Position numbers and translations under genes: made by a program
The notes under the pieces: model-generated
What the model was told of the DNA's origin: nothing
The model's input: only the letters and a program-made list of their open reading frames with translations
The model's database searches: none
Source of the DNA: Bacteroidaceae bacterium
GTDB lineage: Bacteria; Bacteroidota; Bacteroidia; Bacteroidales; Bacteroidaceae
DNA length: 12,128 nt
Reading direction: 5' to 3'
Assembly (NCBI GenBank): GCA_900752815.1
Contig: CAADWS010000083.1
Coordinates: forward strand, 1 to 12,128
Part shown: piece after piece, positions 1 to 7,863 of the stretch
Numbering within the stretch: position 1 is the stretch's first letter
How the letters are laid out: each line of letters opens with the position of its first letter

Positions 1-384
1 CTCTTCCGCATCGAGCCCGTCAAGCCGTACCCTACGGAATATACCCCCTGCACCGAAGTGGCAAAGAAGGAAAAGGAGGACAACGCCCGTCCCGCCATCA
101 AGAACAAGGTGGAGGATTGGGACTCGTATGACACCGTATTCATCGGCTGCCCCGTATGGTGGTGGACAGCCCCAATGATTATCAACACCTTCGCCGAGAG
201 CTACGACTTCAAGGGTAAGACCGTCATACCATTCTGCACCTACGCCTCCACGTACCGCGACGAGACTCTTGCCAAGATTGTGGAACTCACACCCGATGCC
301 AAGCACCTGAAAGGCTACGGTGCAGTGAGCCGCAACACGAAAGGGTTGACGGAATGGTTGCGAGAGATTAAAGTTGTCAAATAA
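1..384 (+). CDS. Flavodoxin-family protein, 5' end outside window
   Basis: This reading frame is open from base 1 and ends with TAA at 382-384, so 127 C-terminal residues are visible and the start is off the left edge. The first visible residues, LFRIEPVKPY, match the segment that follows the first strand-loop-helix unit in Flavodoxin_4-type proteins, so the FMN phosphate-binding loop and any signal peptide are missing. Visible residues 42-62 carry the flavodoxin core strand, with YDTVFIGCPVWWW then a loop leading into TFAESYDF; GKTVIPF follows at 72-78. Such proteins bind FMN and shuttle electrons, or act as small quinone/nitro reductases; the partner cannot be told here. The downstream flavodoxin starts 14 bp later, so the two are probably co-transcribed. 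An internal GTG at 58 would give a shorter product but lies inside the conserved fold, so I reject it as the start. Confidence 0.85.
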   Translation, partial: LFRIEPVKPYPTEYTPCTEVAKKEKEDNARPAIKNKVEDWDSYDTVFIGCPVWWWTAPMIINTFAESYDFKGKTVIPFCTYASTYRDETLAKIVELTPDAKHLKGYGAVSRNTKGLTEWLREIKVVK

Positions 385-387
385 GAA

Positions 388-393
388 AGGAGG
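388..393 (+). promoter_or_regulatory. Strong Shine-Dalgarno sequence before the second flavodoxin
   Basis: AGGAGG lies 5 bases upstream of the ATG at 399. A full Shine-Dalgarno match is unusual in Bacteroidetes, whose translation starts are mostly A-rich without a strong match. It supports the 399 start. Confidence 0.6.
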
Positions 394-398
394 AACAG

Positions 399-1067
399 AT
401 GAAACGGTATTTTATCCCTTTTGCCTTGCTTTGTGCATCGCTGGCATTTGCTTCTTGCAGCGATAGTGAGGACAACGAAATCAACACCCCGATTGAAGAG
501 GTCGTGCCGGGCACTAACCACCGCGTGCTGGTGGCTTATTTCTCTGAACCTTTGCCCGACGGCGTGGATGCCAACACCTCGGCCAGCCGCGTCATAGTGA
601 ACGGCGACTTGTACGGCAGCGTGGAGTATATGGCGACCGTCATCAGCGATGCTACCGGTGCAGACCGAGTACGGATTCAGACCGCCACACCCTATCCGGG
701 CAACTTCGACGACCTGGCATCCCAAGCCGACAACGAGCGGCAGAACGGCATCCATCCGGCACTTGCCACGGAGATTGAGAACTTCGACGACTACGATGTC
801 ATTTTCGTGGGTTATCCCATCTGGTGGTATCAAATGCCGATGGCGATGTATTCGTTTTTCGATGCGTATGACTTCGCAGGCAAAACGCTCATTCCTTTCT
901 CGTGCCACGGCGGGAGCGGTTGGAGCGGAACGGTGGACGACATTGCCGGGATGGAGCCTCGTGCAACGATGGTGGACGGTTACAGTATTTCGCGCAACAG
1001 CGTGGCTGGCTCGGAAAATGGCATCCGCGAATGGTTACAGCGGATAGGGATGTTGGAACAACAATAG
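399..1067 (+). CDS. Flavodoxin-like lipoprotein (Flavodoxin_4 type)
   Basis: This 222-residue protein combines a lipoprotein signal (residues 1-20, hydrophobic stretch ending in AFASC with Cys20) with a flavodoxin-like domain (about 42-218). The residues after Cys20 are SDSEDNE, an acidic run resembling the Bacteroidetes lipoprotein export signal, so surface or periplasmic placement is plausible (inference). The first strand is VLVAYFS (43-49), but the next residues are EPLPDGVDANTSASR rather than the usual T/S-x-T-G-x-T phosphate loop. The core YDVIFVGYPIWWY (132-144) and GKTLIPFSCHGG (161-172) are intact. I recall this extended-loop subfamily from other gut anaerobes; FMN binding outside the cytoplasm is unproven. 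The gene follows the first flavodoxin by 14 bp and precedes the carboxylesterase by 21 bp, consistent with one operon. The two flavodoxins are divergent paralogues, not recent copies. Confidence 0.85.
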   Translation: MKRYFIPFALLCASLAFASCSDSEDNEINTPIEEVVPGTNHRVLVAYFSEPLPDGVDANTSASRVIVNGDLYGSVEYMATVISDATGADRVRIQTATPYPGNFDDLASQADNERQNGIHPALATEIENFDDYDVIFVGYPIWWYQMPMAMYSFFDAYDFAGKTLIPFSCHGGSGWSGTVDDIAGMEPRATMVDGYSISRNSVAGSENGIREWLQRIGMLEQQ

Positions 1068-1088
1068 AACATAGAATAAGGGGGATTT

Positions 1089-2702
1089 ATGAAAACAATG
1101 GGTTATCTGTTGGCAGGCCTGCTCCTGCTTTGTTCCTGTGCGCAGAAGCAGAGCACGGTGGTCAGCCTCACCAGCGGCAAGGCGCAGGGCGTGTATGCGG
1201 ATAGCGTGTACAGCTTCAAGGGCATTCCGTATGCCAAAGCCGCACGGTTTATGCCTCCCCAGCAGTCGGTGGCTTGGGACACAATGCGGACATTCGACAC
1301 CTACGGACATATCTGCCCGCAAGCCCCCATACCGCAAGGAAACGACTTCATCACGATGCGTGAGGCTCCTGCCGAGGGAGAGGATTGCCTGAACCTGAAC
1401 GTCTGGACGCCCGGCATCAACGACGGCAAGAAGCGTCCGGTGATGGTATGGCTGCACGGAGGCGGCTTCCAGACAGGCTCCGCCATAGAGCAATTGGTGT
1501 ATGACGGGACGAACCTCAGCCGTGAGGGGGATGTTGTGGTCGTGTCGGTCAATCATCGGCTGAACATGCTGGGCTTCCTCGATTTGTCTGCTTATGGCAA
1601 CAAATACAAATATTCCGGCAATGTCGGTACGATGGATATGGTAGCCGCCTTGCAATGGATACAGAGAAACATCGCCGCCTTTGGGGGCGACCCGGACAAC
1701 GTGACGCTTTTCGGGCAGTCGGGAGGCGGAGCAAAGGTATTGGTGCTGATGACTGTTCCCGCTGCCAAGGGACTATTCCAGAAAGGCATTGTGCAGAGCG
1801 GTGCAGTGGAAGCCTGCGGCATGACCAACGTCACGCAACAGACGGCACGCCGGGTAGCGGAACTGATGCTCGACTCATTGGGCATCTCCCCGCAAGATGC
1901 CGACAAGCTGCAAACCATTCCCTACGACCAACTGAGGACAGCCGGAGAGAAGGCGATGGCTCAGGCGGCACGCGAGGAAGGAAGCATAGACAGTTGGGGC
2001 AATCCCGGTCTGCTGTGGACTCCTGTTGTGGACGGCGACTATCTGCCGTATCAGCCCGTGGTGGATTCCATTGCTTCGCAAGTAAAGGATATCCCTCTGC
2101 TTATCGGTACTTGTATGACCGAATGGACTACGATGCCGCTGTTGTCCGCCCCTGAACGATATGCAAAGGACAATATGCACACGTGGAGCGAGGAAGAGAC
2201 GATGAAGAACCTGCAAGCACGCTTCGCTGGCCGGACAGATTCCGTCATTGCGGTTTTCCGTTCCGCCTATCCCGGTCGCCCCATTAGCGAGGCACTCTAC
2301 ATTGACACGATGCTGAGACTGCCTGCCTTGAAAACAGCCCGTCTGAAAGCAGACCAGCACGGAGCACCTGTCTATAACTATCTGTTCGCTTGGGACACCC
2401 CGATTCACGGAGGCTTTGCGATGACATACCATTGCTCGGAGATACCGTTTGTCTTTCACAACATCAGCCTTTCGCCTGCCGCTTCTGCTGGAGGCTCGGA
2501 AGCCAAGGAGTTGGAAGAACGTATCAGCAAGGCGTGGATAAACTTTGCCCGTACCGGCAATCCCAATCACGACGGACTTCCGCTGTGGCCCGCGTTCACC
2601 CGTGAGAATGGCTACACGATGATATTCGGCAATGAATGCGAAGTCAGGGAGAATTTCGATTACAAGTTGTTGTCGTTGTTACGACCCGGCTATAAATTCT
2701 AA
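1089..2702 (+). CDS. Type B carboxylesterase lipoprotein
   Basis: This 537-residue protein has the normal length and order of the COesterase family (PF00135), which hydrolyses carboxylic esters through a Ser-Glu/Asp-His triad. A lipoprotein signal ends in LCSC (Cys17). The family motif EDCLNLNVW is at 99-107, the oxyanion-hole HGGG at 123-126, the nucleophile elbow GQSGG at 209-213 (Ser211), a likely acid at Glu345 (GTCMTE) and the catalytic His448 in HCSEIPFVF. The elbow differs from the usual GESAGG (Gln for Glu, Gly for Ala), which may alter specificity but keeps the serine. The protein should sit in the periplasm or outer membrane, so its esters are encountered outside the cytoplasm. AAGGGGGA just before the ATG supports the start at 1089. 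The next esterase gene starts 5 bp downstream, indicating tight coupling. The natural substrate cannot be deduced. Confidence 0.93.
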   Translation: MKTMGYLLAGLLLLCSCAQKQSTVVSLTSGKAQGVYADSVYSFKGIPYAKAARFMPPQQSVAWDTMRTFDTYGHICPQAPIPQGNDFITMREAPAEGEDCLNLNVWTPGINDGKKRPVMVWLHGGGFQTGSAIEQLVYDGTNLSREGDVVVVSVNHRLNMLGFLDLSAYGNKYKYSGNVGTMDMVAALQWIQRNIAAFGGDPDNVTLFGQSGGGAKVLVLMTVPAAKGLFQKGIVQSGAVEACGMTNVTQQTARRVAELMLDSLGISPQDADKLQTIPYDQLRTAGEKAMAQAAREEGSIDSWGNPGLLWTPVVDGDYLPYQPVVDSIASQVKDIPLLIGTCMTEWTTMPLLSAPERYAKDNMHTWSEEETMKNLQARFAGRTDSVIAVFRSAYPGRPISEALYIDTMLRLPALKTARLKADQHGAPVYNYLFAWDTPIHGGFAMTYHCSEIPFVFHNISLSPAASAGGSEAKELEERISKAWINFARTGNPNHDGLPLWPAFTRENGYTMIFGNECEVRENFDYKLLSLLRPGYKF

Positions 2703-2707
2703 GAGAT

Positions 2708-3802
2708 ATGATGCACAAGATTACCTCATTGCATTTCATGCGACCTTTCTCACGCTCGGCAAAGCGAACAAGTTCTCTTTGCTCTCGCTTAATCGAAACG
2801 TTCATCTATATCCTGCTGCTTTCCCTGCCGCTCGTGTCTTGCAGTGCGGATGAACCGGAGAGTGAAACGCCGGTTGTTCCGGACAATGGAGAAGAAGGCA
2901 TTCCTTCATCCGACAACGTGGAGATGATAACCTACACGCACGCCGTCCCTGACGGTTATGACCAAGAAGCCGAAGAACGGGGAAGCGTTGTCCGCATCGA
3001 CTACGACACGCGGGACTATGCGGAAGGCAGCGGCGCGGCGCGGACGAACACGGCATACGTCTATCTGCCATACGGCTATGACGGAAGCCGACGGTATAAC
3101 ATCCTCTATTTCGTGCACGGGCATTACAGCACGGCGGCATCGACCTTCGAGGACGGGAACGGCGTGGTACGCAAGCTGCTCGACCAGATGATAGCCCACG
3201 GCGACATCGACCCGATGATTGTAGTCACACCGAGTTACAACTACGGACAGCCGACTGCGAGCTATGCGGATGCCGACCCCTATTGCCGTGCCTTGCCACA
3301 GGAATTGGTGAACGACCTTATACCCGTGGTGGAGGGCCGTTACCGCACATACGCGGAGACAACGGATGCGGAAGGTATCGAGGCATCCCGTGACCACCGT
3401 GCCATCGGCGGCTTCTCAATGGGAGCGGTTACAACGTGGTATGCCTTCGATGAGACATTGGATGCTTTCCGTTGGTTTATGCCCGTCAGCGGCGATTGTT
3501 GGTCATTGGGCAGGTTTGCCGGGATGAACCGTCCCGATGACACGGCGGCTTATTTGGCGGAGAAAGTACAGCAATCGCCCTACACAGGAACAGGTTTCTA
3601 CATTTGGGCGGCAAGCGGAACCAATGATTCGGCATACAGCGAGATACTGCTTCAAATTGAGGGTATGGCACGGTTGGGCGATGTATTCAACACGACTAAT
3701 ATGACTTTCCATCAGAAAGAAGGAGCAAGGCACGAGTTCCGTCCTATCCCGGAATACCTGTACAATGCCCTGCCGTTCTTCTTTCCCAAGAATAACGAGT
3801 AA
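2708..3802 (+). CDS. Esterase-D-like alpha/beta hydrolase lipoprotein
   Basis: This 364-residue protein belongs to the esterase family PF00756 (esterase D, feruloyl and acetyl-xylan esterases, enterobactin esterase). Visible hallmarks are YVYLPYGYD (117-125), ILYFVHGH (132-139) for the oxyanion region, the nucleophile elbow GGFSMG (234-239, Ser237), a probable acid Asp307 in SGTND, and the catalytic His342 in RHEF. A lipobox LVSC places the acylated cysteine at Cys45, followed by acidic residues (SADEPESE) that suggest outward export. The segment before the hydrophobic stretch is long, about 30 basic residues, so the true start may be Met11 (position 2738) rather than 2708. Resemblance to feruloyl or acetyl-xylan esterases makes plant cell-wall esters a possible substrate, but no carbohydrate-binding domain or glycosidase is present, so this is only a suggestion. 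Confidence 0.88.
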   Translation: MMHKITSLHFMRPFSRSAKRTSSLCSRLIETFIYILLLSLPLVSCSADEPESETPVVPDNGEEGIPSSDNVEMITYTHAVPDGYDQEAEERGSVVRIDYDTRDYAEGSGAARTNTAYVYLPYGYDGSRRYNILYFVHGHYSTAASTFEDGNGVVRKLLDQMIAHGDIDPMIVVTPSYNYGQPTASYADADPYCRALPQELVNDLIPVVEGRYRTYAETTDAEGIEASRDHRAIGGFSMGAVTTWYAFDETLDAFRWFMPVSGDCWSLGRFAGMNRPDDTAAYLAEKVQQSPYTGTGFYIWAASGTNDSAYSEILLQIEGMARLGDVFNTTNMTFHQKEGARHEFRPIPEYLYNALPFFFPKNNE

Positions 3803-3827
3803 ATAACATTATAAGAAGATAACAGAT

Positions 3828-4982
3828 ATGAATAACTTCACTTATCAATACCCCGTCCGCCAACATTTCGGCAAGGGGTGCGCCGAGAGCGCAATCAAGG
3901 AAGAACTGAACCGTGTGGGAAAGAACGTGCTGCTGGCCTATGGCGGCAGTTCGCTGAAACGCACGGGACTGTATGACAAGGTTATGGACTGGCTGCACGA
4001 ATGCGGCAAGAATGTGGTGGACTTTGGTGGCATTATGCCAAACCCTACTTACAACAAGGTGCAGGAAGGCGCACGGCTGGTGCGTGAGCACGGCATCGAC
4101 TTTATCCTTGCCGTGGGCGGCGGGTCGGTCATCGACTGCTGCAAGATAGTTTCGGCACAAGCCAAGCTGGACGAGGACATCTGGGAGATGCAGTACGCCA
4201 AGCATCAGTTCCCCACGGAGTTCGTGCCGATGGGAGCCGTGGTCACTGCGTCGGGTACGGGTGCGGAGCAGAACAACGGGGCGGTCATCACCCATACTGA
4301 AAAGAAACTGAAACAGCCGTTGATTGGTGCATTCCACAGCTTCGCCATCTTGGACAGTGACCTGACGAAAACCCTCCCGATGGGACAAGTCATCAGCGGC
4401 GCATTCGACACGTTGAGTCACTGTATGGAAACCTATATGGGCAAGCCTCTGACAGACAATGTGTCCGATGAAATCAACGAGGCGATAATGCGCAATGTCA
4501 TCAAGAACCTGCGTGCCCTGATTGCCGACCCGGACAATGATTTTGCCCGTGGCGAACTGATGTGGAATTCCGCCATTGCCGAAAACGGCCTGTTGAAACT
4601 CGGCAAGCAGACCGATTTCCAATGCCACATGCTGGAACACGCTGTCGGAGCTTATACCGACTGCAACCACGGTCGGGCGTTGGCGGTCATTCATCCCACG
4701 CTCTACCGCCATTTGCTGAATGAAGGCAAGGAGAAGCTGGCGCGTATGGCGGAACGGGTGTGGAATGTGAAGGGCAACACGGTGGAACATACTGCCGCGC
4801 TCGGCATTGCCGCGCTCGAATCCTTCATCAAGGAAGTCGGCCTTCCGACCCGTTGGAGCGAATTGGGCATCACGGACGAAAACATCCTCCGTGCCGCTGC
4901 AGACACCTGCCTGCTGATGCCGGGCTGTTGCAGGCAGTTCACACGGGATGAGTTGTTTGAGATATTGAAAGAATGTATGTAA
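3828..4982 (+). CDS. Iron-containing alcohol dehydrogenase, YqhD/butanol dehydrogenase type
   Basis: This 384-residue cytoplasmic enzyme of the Fe-ADH family (PF00465) interconverts aldehydes and alcohols with NAD(P)H. The four metal ligands are visible and fall at the same numbers I recall for E. coli YqhD: Asp194 and His198 in GAFDTLSH, His267 in CHMLEH, and His281 in NHGRAL. The nucleotide-binding GGGS is at 97-100, and GGS at 39-41 matches the segment linked to NADPH preference in YqhD. YqhD reduces a broad range of aldehydes, including lipid-peroxidation products, glyoxal and furfural. Its length is typical and there is no signal peptide. It lies 25 bp after the esterase and 24 bp before the secreted hydrolase. 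Within this cluster it probably reduces aldehydes set free from esters or formed under stress, but the physiological substrate is inferred, not seen. Confidence 0.95.
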   Translation: MNNFTYQYPVRQHFGKGCAESAIKEELNRVGKNVLLAYGGSSLKRTGLYDKVMDWLHECGKNVVDFGGIMPNPTYNKVQEGARLVREHGIDFILAVGGGSVIDCCKIVSAQAKLDEDIWEMQYAKHQFPTEFVPMGAVVTASGTGAEQNNGAVITHTEKKLKQPLIGAFHSFAILDSDLTKTLPMGQVISGAFDTLSHCMETYMGKPLTDNVSDEINEAIMRNVIKNLRALIADPDNDFARGELMWNSAIAENGLLKLGKQTDFQCHMLEHAVGAYTDCNHGRALAVIHPTLYRHLLNEGKEKLARMAERVWNVKGNTVEHTAALGIAALESFIKEVGLPTRWSELGITDENILRAAADTCLLMPGCCRQFTRDELFEILKECM

Positions 4983-5006
4983 TCAATCGACAAAAAGAAA
5001 ATAACA

Positions 5007-6104
5007 ATGAACACTTTATTTAAGACAATGCTGTGCGGTGCTGCCGCTTTGATGCTGGCAGGCACATCGGTCGCACAGACCAAGCAAGCGTTTGCATCGG
5101 TGGACTTCTCTACCATCCAAAGCCCTAACGACAATCCTTTCGGACTGGTCTATCGGGGAGCCATTACCAAGAATGAACCGGGCAAGGTGAACATTCACCG
5201 CATCACCTACGACCTGAACGGATTGAAGATAGTAGCCAATGTCTATACCCCTGCCGGATATGACGAGACAAAGACTTATCCCGCCCTTGTCGTGGCGCAT
5301 CCAAACGGAGGCTGCAAGGAGCAGGTAGCGGGTCTGTACAGCCAGCGGATGGCGGAACAGGGTTACATCTGCCTTGCCTTTGATGCCGCCTATCAGGGAG
5401 GAAGCGAGGGAGAGCCGCGCAACGTGGACAAGCCCGCCAACCGCATAGAGGACATCCACCGTGCCGCCGACATCCTTGCGCAATATCCCGGTGTGGATGC
5501 AGCCCGCATCGGCATCCTTGGCATTTGCGGCGGTGGCGGCTATACTCTGAAAGCCGCGCAGACCGACAAACGTTTCAAGGCAGTCGCCACGCTCAGTATG
5601 TTCAATTCCGGACTGGTACGGCGCAACGGTTTTCTTGACTCGCAAATGGGCGACGTGCAGCAACGCCTTGCCGATGCTTGTGCCGCCCGCCAGAAGGAAG
5701 CAAACGGCGAAGCTCCCGAATATGTGGGCGACATGAGCGGTATGACACCGGAACAGGCCAAGCAGCTTCCGTTCGACCTCTACCGCGACGGTTATGAGTA
5801 TTATCTTCAGACACACGCCCATCCAGGTTCCACCTTTCGCTACACCAAGAGCAGTCTGGTGGACTTGATGGCGTTCGATGCCAGCGAAGGGATGTACCTC
5901 ATCAACCAGCCTCTGCTGATGATGGCGGGCAGCCTTGCCGATACGTTTTACATGACAGAACAATGCTTCAGCAAAGCCACAGGCACGAATGATAAGGAAC
6001 TGTACCTCATCCCCGGTGCAAGGCATATTCAGACGTATTGGGTGCCGGAGTATGTGGACCAGGCCGTGAAGAAGCTGACAGAATTCTTTGGAAAGCGGCT
6101 GTAA
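5007..6104 (+). CDS. Secreted alpha/beta hydrolase with cysteine nucleophile (dienelactone-hydrolase-like)
   Basis: This 365-residue alpha/beta hydrolase has a standard signal peptide (1-23, cleavage likely after SVA) and no lipobox. The fold is shown by [12 protein letters not shown] (91-102), the elbow GICGGGG (172-178), Asp312 in AGSLAD and His340 in GARH. The nucleophile position is Cys174 rather than serine, as in dienelactone hydrolases and some related COG1073-type proteins. A Cys-Asp-His triad favours activated esters, lactones or enol esters, and such enzymes are often poor against ordinary esters. This would be a third hydrolase type in the operon, this time free in the periplasm. 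It sits between the alcohol dehydrogenase and the AraC regulator with gaps of 24 and 15 bp. The insert at about 205-285, between strand 6 and the acid residue, probably forms the lid that sets specificity. Confidence 0.9.
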   Translation: MNTLFKTMLCGAAALMLAGTSVAQTKQAFASVDFSTIQSPNDNPFGLVYRGAITKNEPGKVNIHRITYDLNGLKIVANVYTPAGYDETKTYPALVVAHPNGGCKEQVAGLYSQRMAEQGYICLAFDAAYQGGSEGEPRNVDKPANRIEDIHRAADILAQYPGVDAARIGILGICGGGGYTLKAAQTDKRFKAVATLSMFNSGLVRRNGFLDSQMGDVQQRLADACAARQKEANGEAPEYVGDMSGMTPEQAKQLPFDLYRDGYEYYLQTHAHPGSTFRYTKSSLVDLMAFDASEGMYLINQPLLMMAGSLADTFYMTEQCFSKATGTNDKELYLIPGARHIQTYWVPEYVDQAVKKLTEFFGKRL

Positions 6105-6119
6105 AAATAATGTGATGAA

Positions 6120-7025
6120 ATGAACAGACAGGATATACATACGATTAACGACTTCAACAAACGGATGTGCCAGCCGACGCTTCATCCGCTGATTGCCGTC
6201 ATTGACCCTGTCCGTCTGAGGGAAGGCGATAGGCTTCGATTCTCCGGAAACTTCTATGCCGTCTATTTCAAGCATACACAATGCGGTGACAGATGTTATG
6301 GTCGCCGCCCGCAGGACTTCCAATATGGCACATTGGTCTTTGCCGCACCGGGTGAAACGATTCGCATTGACCGGGAGGATGCCATTCAGGAAGGCCTGAC
6401 GGGACTATTGTTCAGTCCGGAACTGTTCAGCCAGAAAAGCCTTGTATTCAAGAAGACGGACTATACCTTTTTTGCCTATAAGGACAATGAGTCCCTGCAT
6501 CTGTCTCTACAGGAAAGGCATCTCGTACAGGACTGCATGGAACACATATACACGGAACTCCAGCACGACGTAGACCGGTTTTCCCTGCGGCTTATTGCCG
6601 TCGGGCTGGAAATGCTGCTCGACAACTGCCTGCGGTTCTACGAGCGCCAGTTCATTGTCCGTACCGACATCAACCGGCAGTACCTTTCGACTTTGGACAA
6701 TGCATTGGAAAGTTATTTGTCCCAAACCGGGAAGAAGTCCGTGGAACAAGGCGTCGCCTGCATCCGGCACTCCCTGCCTTCGCTCTCATCGGCTTATCTG
6801 AGTGACCTGATAAGGGTGGAAACAGGAAAAGCACTTACGGAATATATCCGTATAAAAATGCTTGAATGCATACGGATACGCATCCAAAGCAGGAACCAAC
6901 CCATAGAAGAACTCGCCGAAGAGTTCGGATTCTATGAACCCCGCACACTGCTTGTCCTTTACCACAAGCTATTCGGTCAGAGGTTGGAAGAACACACTCA
7001 AATCGCAAATTATAACTTAAATTGA
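6120..7025 (+). CDS. AraC-family transcriptional regulator
   Basis: This 301-residue cytoplasmic regulator has a cupin-like sensor domain (about 20-120, with CGDRCYGRRPQDFQYGTLVF at 55-74) and a C-terminal AraC-type helix-turn-helix domain (about 205-295). In the latter, SSAYLSDLIRVETGKALTEY and EELAEEFGF are readily aligned with the family. This sensor type is common in Bacteroidetes next to aldo/keto reductase, flavodoxin and dehydrogenase operons. The second helix-turn-helix is divergent: where the family usually has a pattern like FxRLFKKxxGxxP, this protein has LLVLYHKLFGQRLEEH. It may therefore contact DNA mainly through the first motif. Encoded within the operon it probably controls, 15 bp after the hydrolase and 6 bp before the reductase, it likely autoregulates. 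By analogy with YqhC and yqhD in E. coli it may respond to an aldehyde or other electrophile (inference). Confidence 0.88.
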   Translation: MNRQDIHTINDFNKRMCQPTLHPLIAVIDPVRLREGDRLRFSGNFYAVYFKHTQCGDRCYGRRPQDFQYGTLVFAAPGETIRIDREDAIQEGLTGLLFSPELFSQKSLVFKKTDYTFFAYKDNESLHLSLQERHLVQDCMEHIYTELQHDVDRFSLRLIAVGLEMLLDNCLRFYERQFIVRTDINRQYLSTLDNALESYLSQTGKKSVEQGVACIRHSLPSLSSAYLSDLIRVETGKALTEYIRIKMLECIRIRIQSRNQPIEELAEEFGFYEPRTLLVLYHKLFGQRLEEHTQIANYNLN

Positions 7026-7031
7026 AACATT

Positions 7032-7739
7032 ATGAATCCGAAAATCATTTGCCATATCATGAGTTCCGTGGATGGACGTTTGTTGACGGAACGTTGGACG
7101 GAACCGTTCAATGGAAAGAGCAAAGGAGAACTGATGGGCGTTTACGCGGCTATCGGTCGTAAATTGAATGCCGATGCCTGGATGTTCGGCAAAAACACAT
7201 TGCAGGAAGGATATTTCCCGAAGAAATTCCATACATCGGACAAGACGTCGCTTGCCCATCCCATCCCGTATCTTGCCCATAAGACATCCAGCCGCCTTTT
7301 CGTGGTCATTGACCCGGATGCGGATATCCTTTATGAATCATCGGCCGTAAGAGGTGACCGGATTGTTACGGTCTTGCCTGAAACTGCCCCTGCCGCTTAT
7401 CTGGAATACCTCCAGCAAAGGGACATCTCTTATCTGTTTGCAGGAGTAAAAGGCGATGAGCTGAATGCGGCGATGAAGGCATTGGCAGAAACATTTGGTG
7501 TGGAGACGCTTTCGCTACAAGGCGGGGGCATCATTGACGGCGCTTTCCTCCAAGCCGGGCTGATTGACGAATTGAGCCTTGTCGTCTATCCGGGCATTGA
7601 CGGCTCAGCAAGTTCCCCATCTATTTTTGAATATATTGGTAGAGGACAAGCTCCGGCACGCGGGCTAAGCCTCGAACTGCTGTCGGCAGAAACGGTGCAG
7701 GACGGGGTGGTATGGTTAAGGTATAAATTTCATAAGTAA
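7032..7739 (+). CDS. RibD C-terminal / dihydrofolate-reductase-like oxidoreductase
   Basis: This 235-residue protein is a stand-alone RibD_C domain (PF01872), the DHFR-like fold that reduces the ribosylamino-pyrimidine intermediate in riboflavin synthesis. The early motif HIMSSVDGRL (8-17) and the NADPH-binding segment LQGGGIIDGAFLQAGLIDEL (162-181) are clear. There is no fused deaminase domain, as would be expected in a full RibD. Stand-alone members are often of unknown function, and a role in flavin supply to the two flavodoxins is possible but unproven. It starts 6 bp after the AraC gene and ends the first gene block; inverted repeats follow within 12 bp of its stop. It is not a DfrA-type trimethoprim-resistance enzyme by sequence, since the characteristic DHFR motifs are absent. 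Confidence 0.88.
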   Translation: MNPKIICHIMSSVDGRLLTERWTEPFNGKSKGELMGVYAAIGRKLNADAWMFGKNTLQEGYFPKKFHTSDKTSLAHPIPYLAHKTSSRLFVVIDPDADILYESSAVRGDRIVTVLPETAPAAYLEYLQQRDISYLFAGVKGDELNAAMKALAETFGVETLSLQGGGIIDGAFLQAGLIDELSLVVYPGIDGSASSPSIFEYIGRGQAPARGLSLELLSAETVQDGVVWLRYKFHK

Positions 7740-7750
7740 GCAGGCTGATA

Positions 7751-7793
7751 GGATGAGGTCGGACTTGATGTACCATCAGTCCGGACTTCATCC
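7751..7793. repeat. Imperfect inverted repeat with 20-base arms after the first gene block
   Basis: Arms 7751-7770 and 7774-7793 pair around a 3-base TAC loop. The outer GGATGA/TCATCC and inner TGATG/CATCA segments match exactly; the arms differ by one substitution and two single-base offsets. It begins 11 bases past the reductase stop, where a 3' mRNA-protecting hairpin or terminator could sit, but no T run follows it. Confidence 0.75.
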
Positions 7794-7822
7794 TACATCA
7801 CATCCGAACTGATGTAGGATGA
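7788..7822. repeat. Perfect 13-bp inverted repeat
   Basis: TCATCCTACATCA (7788-7800) and its exact reverse complement TGATGTAGGATGA (7810-7822) flank a 9-base loop. Its left arm shares TCATCC (7788-7793) with the preceding inverted repeat, so only one of the two hairpins can form in a given RNA. No T run follows. Confidence 0.8.
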
Positions 7823-7863
7823 GTACCGGACTCATCATCAGACAGTCGCCGGGGCTAAAAATC

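Noticed and set aside
3744..4790. Minus-strand open frame of 348 codons opposite the alcohol dehydrogenase
   Set aside because: The + strand encodes a full Fe-ADH with all metal ligands; the antisense product is His/Val/Arg-rich without motifs, typical of a shadow frame.
5016..6323. Long minus-strand open frame of 435 codons across the secreted hydrolase and start of the AraC gene
   Set aside because: It lies opposite two genes with clear motifs, spans their intergenic gap, and its translation shows no recognisable domain. It arises from the codon bias of the + strand genes.
7788..7822. Rho-independent terminator
   Set aside because: The 13-bp stem is perfect but only moderately G+C rich and is followed by GTACCGGACT, not a T run.
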